Positions 46,289 to 58,200 of a stretch of 64,000 bases of DNA are shown piece after piece. Source of the stretch: Emydura subglobosa (taxonomy: Eukaryota; Chordata; Testudines; Chelidae); assembly GCA_007922225.1 (NCBI GenBank), contig ML679974.1:8697988-8761987 (forward strand). Reading direction: 5' to 3'. The notes beneath the pieces are model-generated. The model saw only the letters and a program-made list of their open reading frames with translations, was not told the DNA's origin and made no database searches. Numbering within the stretch: position 1 is the first letter of the stretch; each line of letters begins with the position of its first letter. Made by a program: the position numbers and the translations under genes.

Positions 46289-46334
46289 GCATGCGTGTGC
46301 GTTCGCATGCGCGCACACACACACGCGCACATAC
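46289..46334. repeat. Alternating purine-pyrimidine tract, Z-DNA-prone
   Basis: About 46 bases of GCATGCGTGTGCG, a short break (TTC), then GCATGCGCGCACACACACAC and GCGCACATAC. GCATGCG and CGCATGC also form a short inverted repeat. Such sequences can adopt left-handed DNA. Confidence 0.85.
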
Positions 46335-46369
46335 CCCTCAGCAATCTATTCCACTAACAGCCATTCCTC

Positions 46370-46900
46370 TTTAGATTATCTTTGTCTGAGATAATGTTGT
46401 AAGGCTAGTCAGCCAGCTCCTCGGTCTATTATTCACTGAAATTAAAGCACAGGAGGCCTTCCACAAAGGCGGCTGGCTAATGACTCTCCTGGTGGACATT
46501 AGGGGAGAGAGATGCATTTGTGACATGAGTGGCAGCTGTGCAGACACCATTTTATGCGATTCAGTACAGCTATTTCATTAATTGCGTTTCATGGTTCATT
46601 TCTTCAGATTACACTCGAAATAAATAAATAAACAAACAAACACAAAGCTGCTGTGTTCTCTCAGCCATTCACCAAACAAAACAAAAGAAAAAAAAATCCT
46701 TCGTTTTAAGCTTTCCACAGAGCCTTACAAATTTATGAACAGCCCTGCTGTGAGGAGGCATCTTTTAATGAAAGTGAAAGTTTTGTGGCTGTTCACCTAC
46801 GATGACAACATCTACGGTTGCTGTGTAGCTTTGTATGATTAAAGTTGGTGGGCCAATCTCTACACTGAGCAGTGTGCAATTACTGTGTAACCCCAGGAAA
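46370..46900. promoter_or_regulatory. Candidate conserved non-coding element
   Basis: A long, complex, ORF-poor stretch without repeat signatures, except a short A/T-rich simple part at 46617-46645. Homeodomain-type words are dense (GCTAATGACT, CATTAATTGCG at 46576-46586, TTTTATGCGATT at 46550-46561). The texture is typical of developmental enhancers in gene deserts. No comparison was possible. Confidence 0.35.
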
Positions 46901-47004
46901 AAAAATCAATGACATACACTAGTCCAGAATCGGGAACTGCACAGAGATGCATATAGATTGGACAAGAGTTACCATATGTACCTATACAGCATACACAGCA
47001 AACA

Positions 47005-47235
47005 TTAATGCAATATTAATGCACCTGTCACTGAAGGATCTCAAAGCGTTTTACAAATATTAATTAAGCCCCACAAGAATCCTATGATGTAGGCTAGTAT
47101 TATAAAAGCCATTCCACAGATACTTAAACAGCCATTGAGAGATGACTTGCCCAGCATCACAAAGCCAATGGTAGTGATGGAAACATAAAGTAGGCATCCT
47201 GACTCCCAGACCCAAAGAAGCACTGGGTAATGCTC
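47005..47235 (-). repeat. MIR-type SINE, antisense
   Basis: GGATCTCAAAGCGTTTTACAAA, then AATTAAGCCCCACAAGAATCC, GACTTGCCCAGCATCACAAAG and CATCCTGACTCCCAGACC, follow the antisense MIR order throughout. Confidence 0.85.
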
Positions 47236-48455
47236 CCTTGTATACAATAAAGATCTGTAGTGCACAGATACAGCAGAGAAAATGATTTTTGGTGTTGCTG
47301 CTAAGCTTCAAGCATTTCTATGGTTGCATTTTAATAACGAGGCTCTCTTGCACTTCCTGGACAGATGGCCGTTCACACTTCAGTGCTCATTTAAACACAT
47401 ACGGTCAACAATGACAGGACATTTCAGCTGAGAAGAAGCCAATATCTTCCAAATTCATGGCTATCCATCATTGTTGTTGGTTATATAAAATCAGAGATGG
47501 GTGAAATCAGGACTTTCACATTTGGCAAGCTAGAGCGAAAACAGAAAATTCCACCTGGCTTGTTGTCCTCATGAAGCTCATGCAAGGCTATTTACAATGA
47601 TTTGAAAGGCTTGGAAGATCTGGCCTTTTCTGATCAGTGGACAGCTGTTCTCCAGTCCTGATAGGGAAAGGGAGAAGCTAATGTCAGTTTCTTAAAACAT
47701 GTTCTCATTCATCAATTCTCTCGGGAAAGGTGGTTGAGTAGATGGCTCAGGGGACTGCAACAGGAAGTGGGTGTTGCAGTTCTTGTTTTCCAGTTCAATG
47801 TTGGTAATGAACAAACATTGTTACTATCTGATTGCTTTTCAGTGGTTTCTGAAGGCAGTGGCATATTACAAAAGACACAGCCTTGCTGGCACTCTCTACA
47901 GACAGACCAAAGGCTGGTTGAAAATGGAGGGTGAACTATCTTCTTGACTCTAGAGGTGGTCTCTTCAGGTAAAGGAGAGCAGGGGCGCTCAATGGACCAG
48001 GCAGTATGGCATGTGCTTTGGATATGTAGATGAAATAATTTTCTATAGCTGTCAGGCCAGCACCTTTCAAAAATATTTTTGACACTTTTTAAAATAGTAT
48101 CTTCTTGCATTAGAAGGAGCAGGTTCTGTTTAAGAAACAAAAGCCTGACGTTTCAAAATACCGTGAGAAAGACTGTTCTTACGACACTTCTGGTGTCTGC
48201 CATGAGCAGGAAATACTCAGAAGCTGGCAAGAATGTCTGGTTTGATGTGATTTTCAGCCTCAGTCACAGATCCAAGAAGTTTGGCTAGTTCAGACAAGCT
48301 TCAGGCAATGTTTTGGGGGTTTTGACAGACCAAAACCAACCTACGAGCATTTTAAAGGTTAATCAATCAGTACTTGGCAGGACAAGACAAACACAATGGG
48401 GTGTAGCATGATGTAGATGGATAACACTCTGGCTATATGGGATATTATTACTCTC
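47236..48455. other. Unassigned DNA holding a 142-codon minus-strand ORF
   Basis: The ORF at 47712-48140 (minus) is Ser/Thr/Cys-rich with no recognised domain. Plus-strand ORFs overlap it at 47734-47934 and 48079-48288. There is no repeat signature I can name and no evidence of splicing or promoter. I treat it as unproven. Confidence 0.35.
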
Positions 48456-49009
48456 TAACAGGGTCAGCTGCCTCCCGAGTGCCTCCATTATGGCTGAGTT
48501 GCTCTGCAGAACCCTGACTCAGTTGCCCCTCAACAAGTCTGCACACGCCAGATATTCAGAACACTCCCGTACTGGGGTCCAATTTATTAAAACTTGCATA
48601 AAGTCTGCCCAACCCACCATCCTTGAGGTTCTGTCTTCCCTTCAGAATTCAAATATTCTTCTGCTGCAGTTCTAAGCTGAGCAGAGCCCTTCCTCCCTGA
48701 ATCTGTTTTTCTGCTCTCACCTGGAGTTTGGCCTTCCCTACAGGATTTCTCCACTGGTCTCTACTCCCATTGCTGGCTCAGGTCCCTGCACAGCCTTTTT
48801 ACTCCCTGCTATGTCTGCAGACATCTGTCCATACCCACCTGCAGCGCCTTCTCTCTTCACGTCTCTTCCTTATGTACCCCAGTCCTAATTTGGTCATCTG
48901 CCCCACTGGTCATATGACCATCATTCTCCCCATCTAGGGAAGTGAGATAAGCTTATCACAGGTAGATTGAGGCCCATCTCCCCCTGAAGGGACCAGCCAC
49001 CCTGTGACA
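48456..49009 (-). mobile_element. Solo LTR, antisense
   Basis: On the minus strand it begins TGTCACAGGGTGGCTGG at 49009 and ends near CCCTGTTA at 48456. CTCTG (49010-49014) and CTCTC (48451-48455) may be a 5-bp target duplication with one change. The plus strand is pyrimidine-rich, and GTCCAATTTATTAAAACTTGC near 48579-48600 is the antisense polyadenylation region. No coding potential beyond incidental ORFs (48490-48675, 48728-48937). Confidence 0.6.
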
Positions 49010-49899
49010 CTCTGTTAGAAAGAGTCAGGAGAAATATATTTCCAGGACATGTATTTTCCTGGAGTTTTGTATCCTGACTGAATACATTTTGTAATGCAAG
49101 GACTTGTGTCTGTTTGGTTTTTGTCCTACATTTGCACAATGCAGTCTTGTTCACTGACCGGGGTAGGTTATGCACAACTAAAATACACAAATAAAAAGGG
49201 TGGCTTTGACTCTGTGTTGGAAGTGCGAAGTTCAACCATATACAAACTTAAATCTGCAAATCTAAATAAATCCCCAGAGCCAACTTTCCATAAATGTGAC
49301 CATTGCTATGGTGCACTGTAAAATGAAGTGTGCATATTGTCTAGCAATAGTCAGTAACATTTAGCAATCTAGGTTAGAATTTGCTCTGAATATATAATTA
49401 TTCTTTAACATCCATATTTACATCAGCTGAACAGTTTAAATTTTGCTCATTTATAATGCCATTAATGACAAATACTAACACCATAAGATCTGGGAGTTTG
49501 GAAGGTATATTTGTCTATCGATACCTAGTCTTGTAATGTTTCACCAGACACTCCCATGAAATCCTGTATTTTATTCACTGAAGACTGTAGTTACAGCTGG
49601 AGAGATGTAAGGAGAATACATAATGATGGCTATGGTACGATTTTAAAAACAAAGGATTTAGCCGTAGGTCTTTCATTAAAATTAATGGAAATATGTAACT
49701 ATATCATCTGAATGGCTTTGAAAATTTCACCTTATGTATAGCTGTCAAATAGATTAAACAAGTTAGAAAAAGGGAGAACTAGCCCCAGTATGAATCTAAC
49801 CAGTTATTTTAGCTCCTGGTCAGTTCAACTCATGCCCCCCGCTTCCCTGCCCCCTCTCCTACAATAGGTTGTCTACAGTACAGGACAGAAATAGGATAG
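49010..49899. other. Unassigned AT-rich DNA
   Basis: No gene or named repeat. Confidence 0.4.
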
Positions 49900-50035
49900 A
49901 CAACCTCCATTAGTTATCATTATCATTATTGCATAGGTGACTAGTAGCCCCAGTCACAGACCAGTACCCCATTGTGCTAGGTACTTCACAAACAAAGACA
50001 GTATCTGCCCCAAAGTGCTCCTATTCTAAACTCTT
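49900..50035 (-). repeat. MIR-type SINE tail, antisense
   Basis: AGTAGCCCCAGTCACAGACC, CCCCATTGTGCTAGGTACTTC and GACAGTATCTGCCCCAAAGTG are the antisense 3' tail (sense form at 32381-32490). Confidence 0.8.
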
Positions 50036-50479
50036 CAGATTTTGTGAAGTTCAGAACTTCTCCAGGGCTGGGAGTGAGGGAGCAGATGCTTTGGGGGTAC
50101 TTTTGATCAAAAGAAGCCCCCCAGGTCACAAAGGAGGTTGGAAAGAAGGGCAGAGAAAGACAGGTGATGGAGAAAGGACAGCAATTTTGGCAAAGTTTAG
50201 ATAAGCATGTACACCTAAAGGTGGGGAAAGACTGGGCTTATCAAAAGCAAACTTTCATGATTTTTGAGGTTCTCTTCCTACTAATAGTTACTGTACCTGG
50301 TTGAATGCCCAGTACATAAATAAGGTATTTCAGAGGCGGGAAAGAGAATCTGCTTCTGGTGGGAAGCAGTCTCTTAAAAAGTCTGGTTCTAATCCTACAA
50401 CTGTCTTAGTTCTATAAAGCAGATTATTACTTGATTATCAGACATACATGCCAAGCCATAAATTAATATTAAAATCAGC
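50036..50479. other. Unassigned DNA
   Basis: No gene. Purine-rich at 50070-50190. Confidence 0.4.
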
Positions 50480-50555
50480 AATGGGACTTGAACCTTGATC
50501 TTTTGGCTTCCCAGGTGAGTGTTCTACACCTGAGGTAACAGAGTAATTAGACTGT
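50480..50555 (-). repeat. tRNA-like SINE head, antisense
   Basis: AATGGGACTTGAACCTTGATC carries an antisense B-box-like word, followed by CCCAGGTGAGTGTTCTACACC in the anticodon-arm position. It is a SINE remnant and not a functional tRNA. Confidence 0.5.
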
Positions 50556-53500
50556 TTTTTTCCTCTGAAGGATAATTGCTAATACATGCTGACTGCTGGA
50601 AAGTCCTCCTGAGGAGCTGGTGCAAGTCTCCTTCTTCATTAAATGAAAAACTTCACTTGTTCAGCTGTTAGCAGTGAACATATTCAAGTGTTTAGTATAT
50701 TAGCTAAATGGAGACATTCCTCCGAGTATCACACACTTAGACACAGCAGACAAGGGGGAGATTGCATTAAGGTTCTGACACAGATCCGGAGTAAATGCTG
50801 CCAACTTACCCAGATTGTGTAGGTGTAATACACAACTCTGGCACCCAATGGCAAAGGACAAGTGTTATATCTATTTATAAAGACAATAAATCCACTGGGC
50901 TCTGAGCAAGTGTGTAAACATTCCATGGCTTGTCTATGGTCTTACGGGTTTTGGTATGACATGTCAAGAGACACCCTCCTGATGATGCCACTGTGTGTTC
51001 TTGGTTTACAATCTTTGTGCTTCGGATTGCAAGAAGGCTTTTACCATACTTTCCCAGCTTGTGCAGCCATAAAGAAATGACAATCTAGCACTTTAATTTG
51101 TTTTGAACTTTTCATGTTACTTAGAGAGCATCATAAGCATATTTTGTATATCTAAACAAACTTCACATTAGGTTTTTACACTGGAGAAATGAATGAAAAT
51201 GAAGTAAATCTTATAAAGACATCAAACATAAGGGGGCTTAATGAAGTCCAGCTATGTAGTGGTTGCTATTGAACAAGACTTTTTGTACAGCCAGTGAATG
51301 TAAAACCAAAGCAATTAATTAGGGGACCCAATCCTACTCTGTTGAAATCTAACACAGTTTTCCCATTGGCTTCAGTGGAGGCCCAATCAAATCCCAACAT
51401 TTTCTGGGCCTCATTCTCCATTGCCTTGCATTTTATGTAGCTACCAAAATCTGTGCCCAGTGAGTGTAAAGTGGATATAAAATGCTACTACTGGTGTATT
51501 TAATCTTGGGGTATTCAGTGCCAATATTTCTATTGTCCTTGATTCACTTCCCTGAAGGAGACTGATGCAACATTAACAAAAGATCATGCTGTGTTGGAAG
51601 TTTCAGCCTTTCCAAACTCTGTCTAAATAGTTGGTTTCCCAAATTCAGACCTGACATGCATCAGCTTAATTTTCCATCTAATTTTTCCATCTAATTTTAC
51701 CAGTGAAATTACTGTCCAATTCCTGCCTCTTAAATTTAACCCATCCAACAAACAGTTCTTCACTGGTCACATATACACTTGCGGCCTCATATTTCATGGC
51801 CATGGAATAGTCTGCAGAATTCACAACTGCTGCAGCACTTTGCTGAAGAATCTCAACTTTAAGAGTTTAAGTTCCCAGCCCTGATGCAAAAAAACAAAAA
51901 ACCCCCCAAAACAACCCAATACCTTGAGAAAGTGAAACAAATGCAAAACGGTACCTGTCTGAGTTTGCAGATAGCCCGGAACAATGGATCTGAGAGGTGT
52001 AAACATTGCAGCTGGAGTCATGAAGTTTCCCCAAGATGCCATGAGATTCCGTATGTTCACTGCAGAATTTATCATTTGGCTGCAGCCAAGGGCCTGTCAT
52101 TTTGTTTTCTCTCCCTGCTTGCAAGGACCTGCCTACAGCTTTTTCTTGCTCTGCACCTTTTCCCCCAGAAGGGAGTTAATTAAATTACAGGGCATATTCC
52201 CTGCACTGTTCCACAGAGTCAAGTACCAGGAAGTCTGGCAAGCAGAGCTGAAGTCCAGCTTGTGCTAGGGACCAGTGGGTACCAGAAGTATAGGCAAGCC
52301 GCTTAGGCTGACTGATGAACAGAACAGCACCCAAGGCCTGGGAAACTGAGAAGATGAGCTACTGAAGCTGCCTACCAAGCTATCCCTTTCCCGCAATGCA
52401 TGTGGGGCAAAGAGTTGGGACATCTGGACAACTCTGTGACTGCTGAGGCCCAAAGAGCTCTAGCTGTCTGGGGAACACATCAGAAAAAGATCCATCGCCA
52501 AAAATAATCATTACTGAACATATTGAATGATAAACTTCACATCAAATATGTTCCAGCCTGAGACATATTGTGCGCGCTTTGGGGAGGGAGGAATGGGAAT
52601 GAAGGCTAGTCCATAGAGATGCAATATGTTGACATTGCCATGGAATTTAGAGGTTCTTGCTGCAGAATTTGTTTCATTATACCATGAAGTATCCAGAGCC
52701 CTGTACATGTACACATGCACACACGCAGTGGGGTTGGAATAGTGAAGATGTAGGACTCTGGTAGGTGAGTGGGGAGAGGGGATGGCGGTAATTTAATGTG
52801 GTTATATCTGTATTGTTTCTGGGTTATTTGAGCTTGGGATACCTGATGGGCAATATACTGAAACAAGTAGGAGGCACTACCATCTGGTAATCCGAACTGC
52901 TTAGCACTTTATTTCTAGATGTTCATCATTGGAACATGCCAATTCATGAAAACCTAAACTGTCTGAGGGAAAGAGTCCGTTTTGATGAGTTTCCTGTTTC
53001 AACAACATTTTTGAGAATGTTTTAAAATTGTAGCAACATCCCATTTTGACATTTTCCAAACAAAACATCAGGTTTTTGGGGGTTCAGAATGACTTTCAAA
53101 GTTTAAATTAATATAAGGTAAAAAATTGTTTTAAAAGAGGTTGAAATCTAAACAAAATGTTTTGAAATTACATTTCAATCAACCCAATCTGAATTTTTTT
53201 AAATGTTTGGTTCATGAACATTTTGAGATTTCATATTTTTGTTCTTATTTGGGGATAGGAAAAAAATTGAAGTCTTAATTCTCATGGGACAGGGAAACCA
53301 TTTCCCACTCAAGTCTAATGACAGATTAATTACTGCTAATCAGCTTCTAATCTGCAATTATAGAGACGGGTACACTACAGCAATATAGATAATTAACTGA
53401 GGCAGACCTTTACCATATACTGACACGGTATCATTGAATGCTGCCACACATCAGTTAATGAGAAGTACAGCTCTTATCCTCAGTACTTTGAGTAAATCAC

Positions 53501-53877
53501 TTATTTGAATACCACATAAATCAGAGAGAAACTTGGCATTCTTGGCCAATCAGTCTATCTCCTTGCAAATGTGATTGCTTCTCCATAGTGTATTGGTTTA
53601 GTCCAGTTTTAAATCTGTCTGAGTCTTATAAAGTTAGTCACCCTGCGACATCTATGATGGCAAGTCAATTGTTCATCCCACTACGTGTGAGTTTTGATCT
53701 TCACCCTGCTCTACGTCCAGCTAATGGGTAGTTATTTTTTAGCATGCCATTTTTTCCCCTCCCTATTCTGCTTTTTTGTCAAGTGTGCTGTAGAATATGT
53801 GCATTTTACAGTACAAAAGCAGGGAGGATAAGATGCTTTGTGCCATCCTTTGACTCAAGCACAGTCAAACATCCACT
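50556..53877. other. Unassigned DNA
   Basis: 51325-51400 has a foldback core (CCCATTGGCTTCAGTGG). 51821-52268 is open on both strands without domains, and 52511-52866 likewise. 53030-53260 is strongly AT-rich. No gene supported. Confidence 0.4.
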
Positions 53878-53990
53878 AGCACGTGCTGAACTTTAAGTAT
53901 GTGGGGAAGTTGCGTGGTGAATTAAGTCCTAATGGATTTAAGTAAATAAACATGTGCTTAGCTTTAGGTACGTGTTTTGCTAAACTGGGG
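53878..53990. repeat. Palindromic interspersed repeat
   Basis: AGCACGTGCTGAACTTTAAG at the left and its inverse-type CATGTGCTTAGCTTTAGGTACGTG at the right flank TAAGTCCTAATGG. It is the foldback type also seen at 36766. Confidence 0.55.
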
Positions 53991-55084
53991 TTTAAAGGAG
54001 TTAAATATGTGCAATGAAGCTAATTGTCAAATAAAGAAGGACATCTGTTGACCAATATTGAGGGGTTGTTACGAACAGGCAGATCCCTTCTAGATATCTC
54101 CATCCAGGGGCATACACAGTGAAGTTCATTTCATTAAGCACACAAGAACAACATGGGGTTTATCTGTGGCTGATCCAGGTCCAGCATGTTATAACAAGGC
54201 ATACGTTGTGTCAGGCAGATAGCACACTGAAGTCCACTATTGCTCTGAATAAGAGTGACATGACTCACTACAGCTGAATTTCAGAGCCAACTTGAAATGT
54301 ATTTTAGCTACAGTATGTCCCTTCCCTAATCCCATCGTGTATACATTTTCTATACTCTGTCTATTCCTACACCACACCATGCTCAACTAGCAGCAACTCC
54401 TGTCAATCACTAAGAGGTAAGGCTGCTTCATGAAAGGCTGAGTTATTAGCATGACAGCATTAGCACTGCAGGGACAGGTGGCATGTCAGCAGCAGTGGTA
54501 GGAACCCTTTCCAAACTGTGTTAAGAGAATAAAGGATAGTGCTACTGACCATTTGGAACGGAGTAAAAATCTGTAACGATTCTTCAGTTATGATTCTAGA
54601 CTGCATGGGAGTTTTCATAAAATACAATAGAGTAATTGAGTTTTACTTTGTTTTCAGGGCATATTTTTCCCATTGTTGTAGTTTACAATATCCATCTATA
54701 GTATCACTTACCAATGTAATATGCTCCCATTTATGTATAAATGTATGTATGTATGTATGAATTACATGAGTTATGTATAAATAACTGTCAAGATGAGATG
54801 TAAAACTGAGGTTCTGACCATTTACAGTTATTAAAGATCCCTCAGCACTTTTCACAAGTGTAGACAAGTTAACCCACAAGTACTGTTTAAATCCCAGTAA
54901 TTATGGTACACAGTCTACTTACCTTGAGCTTCACTATACCTTCACTTGGAGTAGCTGTTTTTCTTCATTGCTCTTCTTAAAACTGTTGTGTTGTGCTGCT
55001 GTGCACTGCTAAAACCTGCTGTTTCATATCATTAGAAAGAAATGATTCCTGAATACTCTTGATCTTGGTACCTTTATGGCCTCC
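53991..55084. other. Unassigned DNA with a TGTA microsatellite
   Basis: No gene. ORFs at 54539-54760 and 54643-54879 overlap on opposite strands across the microsatellite. Confidence 0.4.
54740..54759. repeat. (ATGT)n microsatellite
   Basis: About five units of ATGT; a TTATGTATAAAT word occurs on both sides. Confidence 0.9.
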
Positions 55085-55270
55085 ATTACCATAGCATTTA
55101 TCCTCACAATGCTACTATCACCACAAAGTTACAGATGGGGAACTGAGGGCCAGAGAGGCTAAGGGACTTACCCATGGTTATACAGTAAATCTGTCGTAGA
55201 GCAGGGAACTGAAGCCAAATATCCTGAGTTGCAGGCTAATTTCCTGACCACTAGACCATCCTTCTTCTCT
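55085..55270 (-). repeat. MIR-type SINE, antisense
   Basis: TTATCCTCACAATGCTACTATC, GTTACAGATGGGGAACTGAGG, GGGACTTACCCATGGTTATAC and GACCACTAGACCATCC give the full antisense order, including the tRNA-like head. Confidence 0.9.
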
Positions 55271-58200
55271 GCACAAGGCCTCGTTCTCAAGAGCAGATAC
55301 CTAAACTGTGCTCACCAAAATGCACGTTCAGCTTTGGCACCTCAAGCTCACACCCTCCATGTTTAAAGAGGCATAAAAACATGCAAAAAGTGTAACTTAA
55401 CTGCACACTAAGTAGTCAATGGGCTTTATGGACATAGCTGTTTGTCTGACCAACACAAGGTTTAGTGGGTATCTGGCACATTATGTCCTAAAGTATCTGC
55501 ACAAACAGCTAATATTTTATTTTATTTTTCGATCAAGCTCTGGAGAAACCATTAGTTAGCATCTTAAATCAGTATAAACAAACATTTTTTCCCCTCAGAC
55601 CTGAAATTTCTTTTCATGATTTTGCTAAAGACAATTTTTCCAGTGGCTTGGGACCTGAAAGGGAAGTTTATGTAGCACTCTTTAGCATGGGTCTGCCTTA
55701 ATTTGCTTCAACCATTTTCTGACTACATTATTAAGTGTCATGGTCCATACAAATATTTTAATTTCTACCATAGTATCACATCAGAAAGCATTTTGCTTGA
55801 GGTTTTATTACAAAGACTTGTTGAAAGGAATATTTTCGACAATTTCTTCATATCATTTTAGAAGAACTTGGATACTTAAAGGATCAAATAGTTATGATAG
55901 TGGCTTCCCAGCTTCCTTTTAAATTTGTTTCCACTTTTTAAAATCTGAAAGATGAGCCGATAGAATAGATACAATCCATTTGACATAAGGACCCTTTCAT
56001 AGTCAAAGATGCAATTACCAAGTCAGTGCTGGGAGAGGAGCTCAGGATGTCAGCGTGACAAAAAGAAACAGAATAGATTCTGCATTAACTCAGGGGCTTT
56101 ATATCCATGTTGTGCTCATTTTTATTTATTTGAAATCCCAGATTCAATGGATCCATGAATAAGGGGACCAGGTATTTCTTAGTTTCTTGGGGAAGTTATT
56201 ACTGAAAATGAATAATGATTTCTTGTGTGTGGATGTAGAGGTTGTACTTTTCACATTCTTATCCACATGATTATGTAATAGAAGCGGCTCTTTGGGATGC
56301 CCAGCTCTCATCCACTTTTGTGAACTTTGAAACAGAGTAAAAAAAGTATCACAAAACTTGAGGAACTCTGAAGTATTTGTCACACTAACCTTTTCTAGGA
56401 GTTTCTGAATATCACTAGTCCTAAAAAGCTTGGGTTTTTTTTTTTGTTTTGTTTTGTTTTTTTTAAGATGGTCATGAATTTGCTACTTTTTTTAAATAAA
56501 AATCCTTCTTTATTATAACTATGTTCTACCCATTTCCAGCTTGTTCCATAGTTTCCTTAATTTGATCCTCTATGACAAACAAAAATTTTAAGACGCTCAT
56601 ATTCCTATGCTAGATTCTACATCATTTGAATCCAGAGTAATTAAAGAGATTCTTGTGGTCATTAACAATCTGACACTTTTCATAAGGGGGATGATTCTAG
56701 GCCTTGATTCTAGTTTGACTAATTGCATTTGCCTACATACTATCCCACCGCACACATCCCTTTGCTGTTTCAAATGGACATAATACTTTGGGCCAAACTG
56801 GTTTAAAAGTCACAGCTTGCCTTGGAAGAGTACTGGAAGTGCCTTGAGAGTCCTTAGGAAGAATTCTGTAATTTTGACTGGAAGGTTTAATTGTTGCAAT
56901 ACTTGTAACTAACAGCAAAGATGCTACAGAAACTCCAACTTCTGCAAAAACACAGGAGCCTGCCCTCTGACAAAACTGAGTTAACAGGACAACATGACTC
57001 AGGTTCTCAGATGGAGCGTATCAAATGAAGTTTCAAGTCTGGATGTTGATCACAGAGTCTGACAGTGGGCAAGGTTCAAGACCACTCAGAAACCACAAAG
57101 ATGTTTCAAATTGGGCCCATAAAAAAAAATAAATAAAAAAAAAATCAGAAGCCACTTGCCAGCTGAGCAGAAATACTGTTCTACCTCCTGGTTGTGTCCT
57201 CCCACTCTCCTCTTGATTGCATTTGGGCTCTTTTTCAGTTAAGGGACAGTTCGAGGAGTTTCATCTGATTATAGCATATGTACAAAGTCTTTTGATCAGA
57301 GCATTAATCAAATCTGAGACAGACATTATTCCTCCAGTTAGCTTTCCACAGTTATAGATATGAAAATAGATCAGAAGAAGAAAAAAACTGCAATCTCCAA
57401 TATACTCTGATTGTCATCTGCCTATTTTCAGATATGCCTTGTTACAGGTACAGTTCTCCAACCCATTGTACATAAAGTCCATCCCACTTATATCTACATC
57501 CATGTCTTTCCAATTGGTGATGTGTGTAACACTTGGTTTCACTATTTGGATTTTTACACAGGTGAGACAGGGCACCATCATTCAGTGAGAGATTGGAGAT
57601 TCATTTTCATGGTACCCAAAACTCCACATGAAGTCACAGGAAGTTTACCCAAAGAAGGTAGGATCAGGTCCTGAGAGATTACTGTGAAACCTATAGCTCA
57701 TTGCTCAAGTTTTTAATGTAAAGGACTCAAGATTCTAGCCTCCCTGTTAAAGCACCTGGTACCAAAGCGGCTAGACTGTCACCTTTATGCACACTTGCCT
57801 TGTTCTTCAGGTCCACTGACCTGTGCTCAACATACACCCCAGTTCAGGGTGGGAAAAGGTGTAAAGATGTAAGACACTTGTGTTCCACTTCCTCTGCTCC
57901 CTAGCTCATCCAGGGACTGATTTGACCGTGGTGTAACATGAAGTGGCCATGGGCTGCCCTAAAATTATGCCCGTTTATAACAGACTCCCCCCAGACTATT
58001 ATCCCAGCCAGAAATCACTGAAGTGTCAGGATGTTGTTGAGAGAAAGGTGTACAGCTGGCTACATAATTTGGAAATTACTCCCACACAAAGGGGCCATAG
58101 CCGGGAGTGGGATCTAGCTCAGTCATGTCTGCAGACACTCTTCACATTTTTCCCCCCTCTTGCACATATGATGCTCAGATCTAATTAACTTCTACAAGAC

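Noticed and set aside
51821..52268. Coding region suggested by several overlapping frames
   Set aside because: Open frames occur on both strands over the same bases and share no domain; this is the pattern of stop-poor non-coding DNA.
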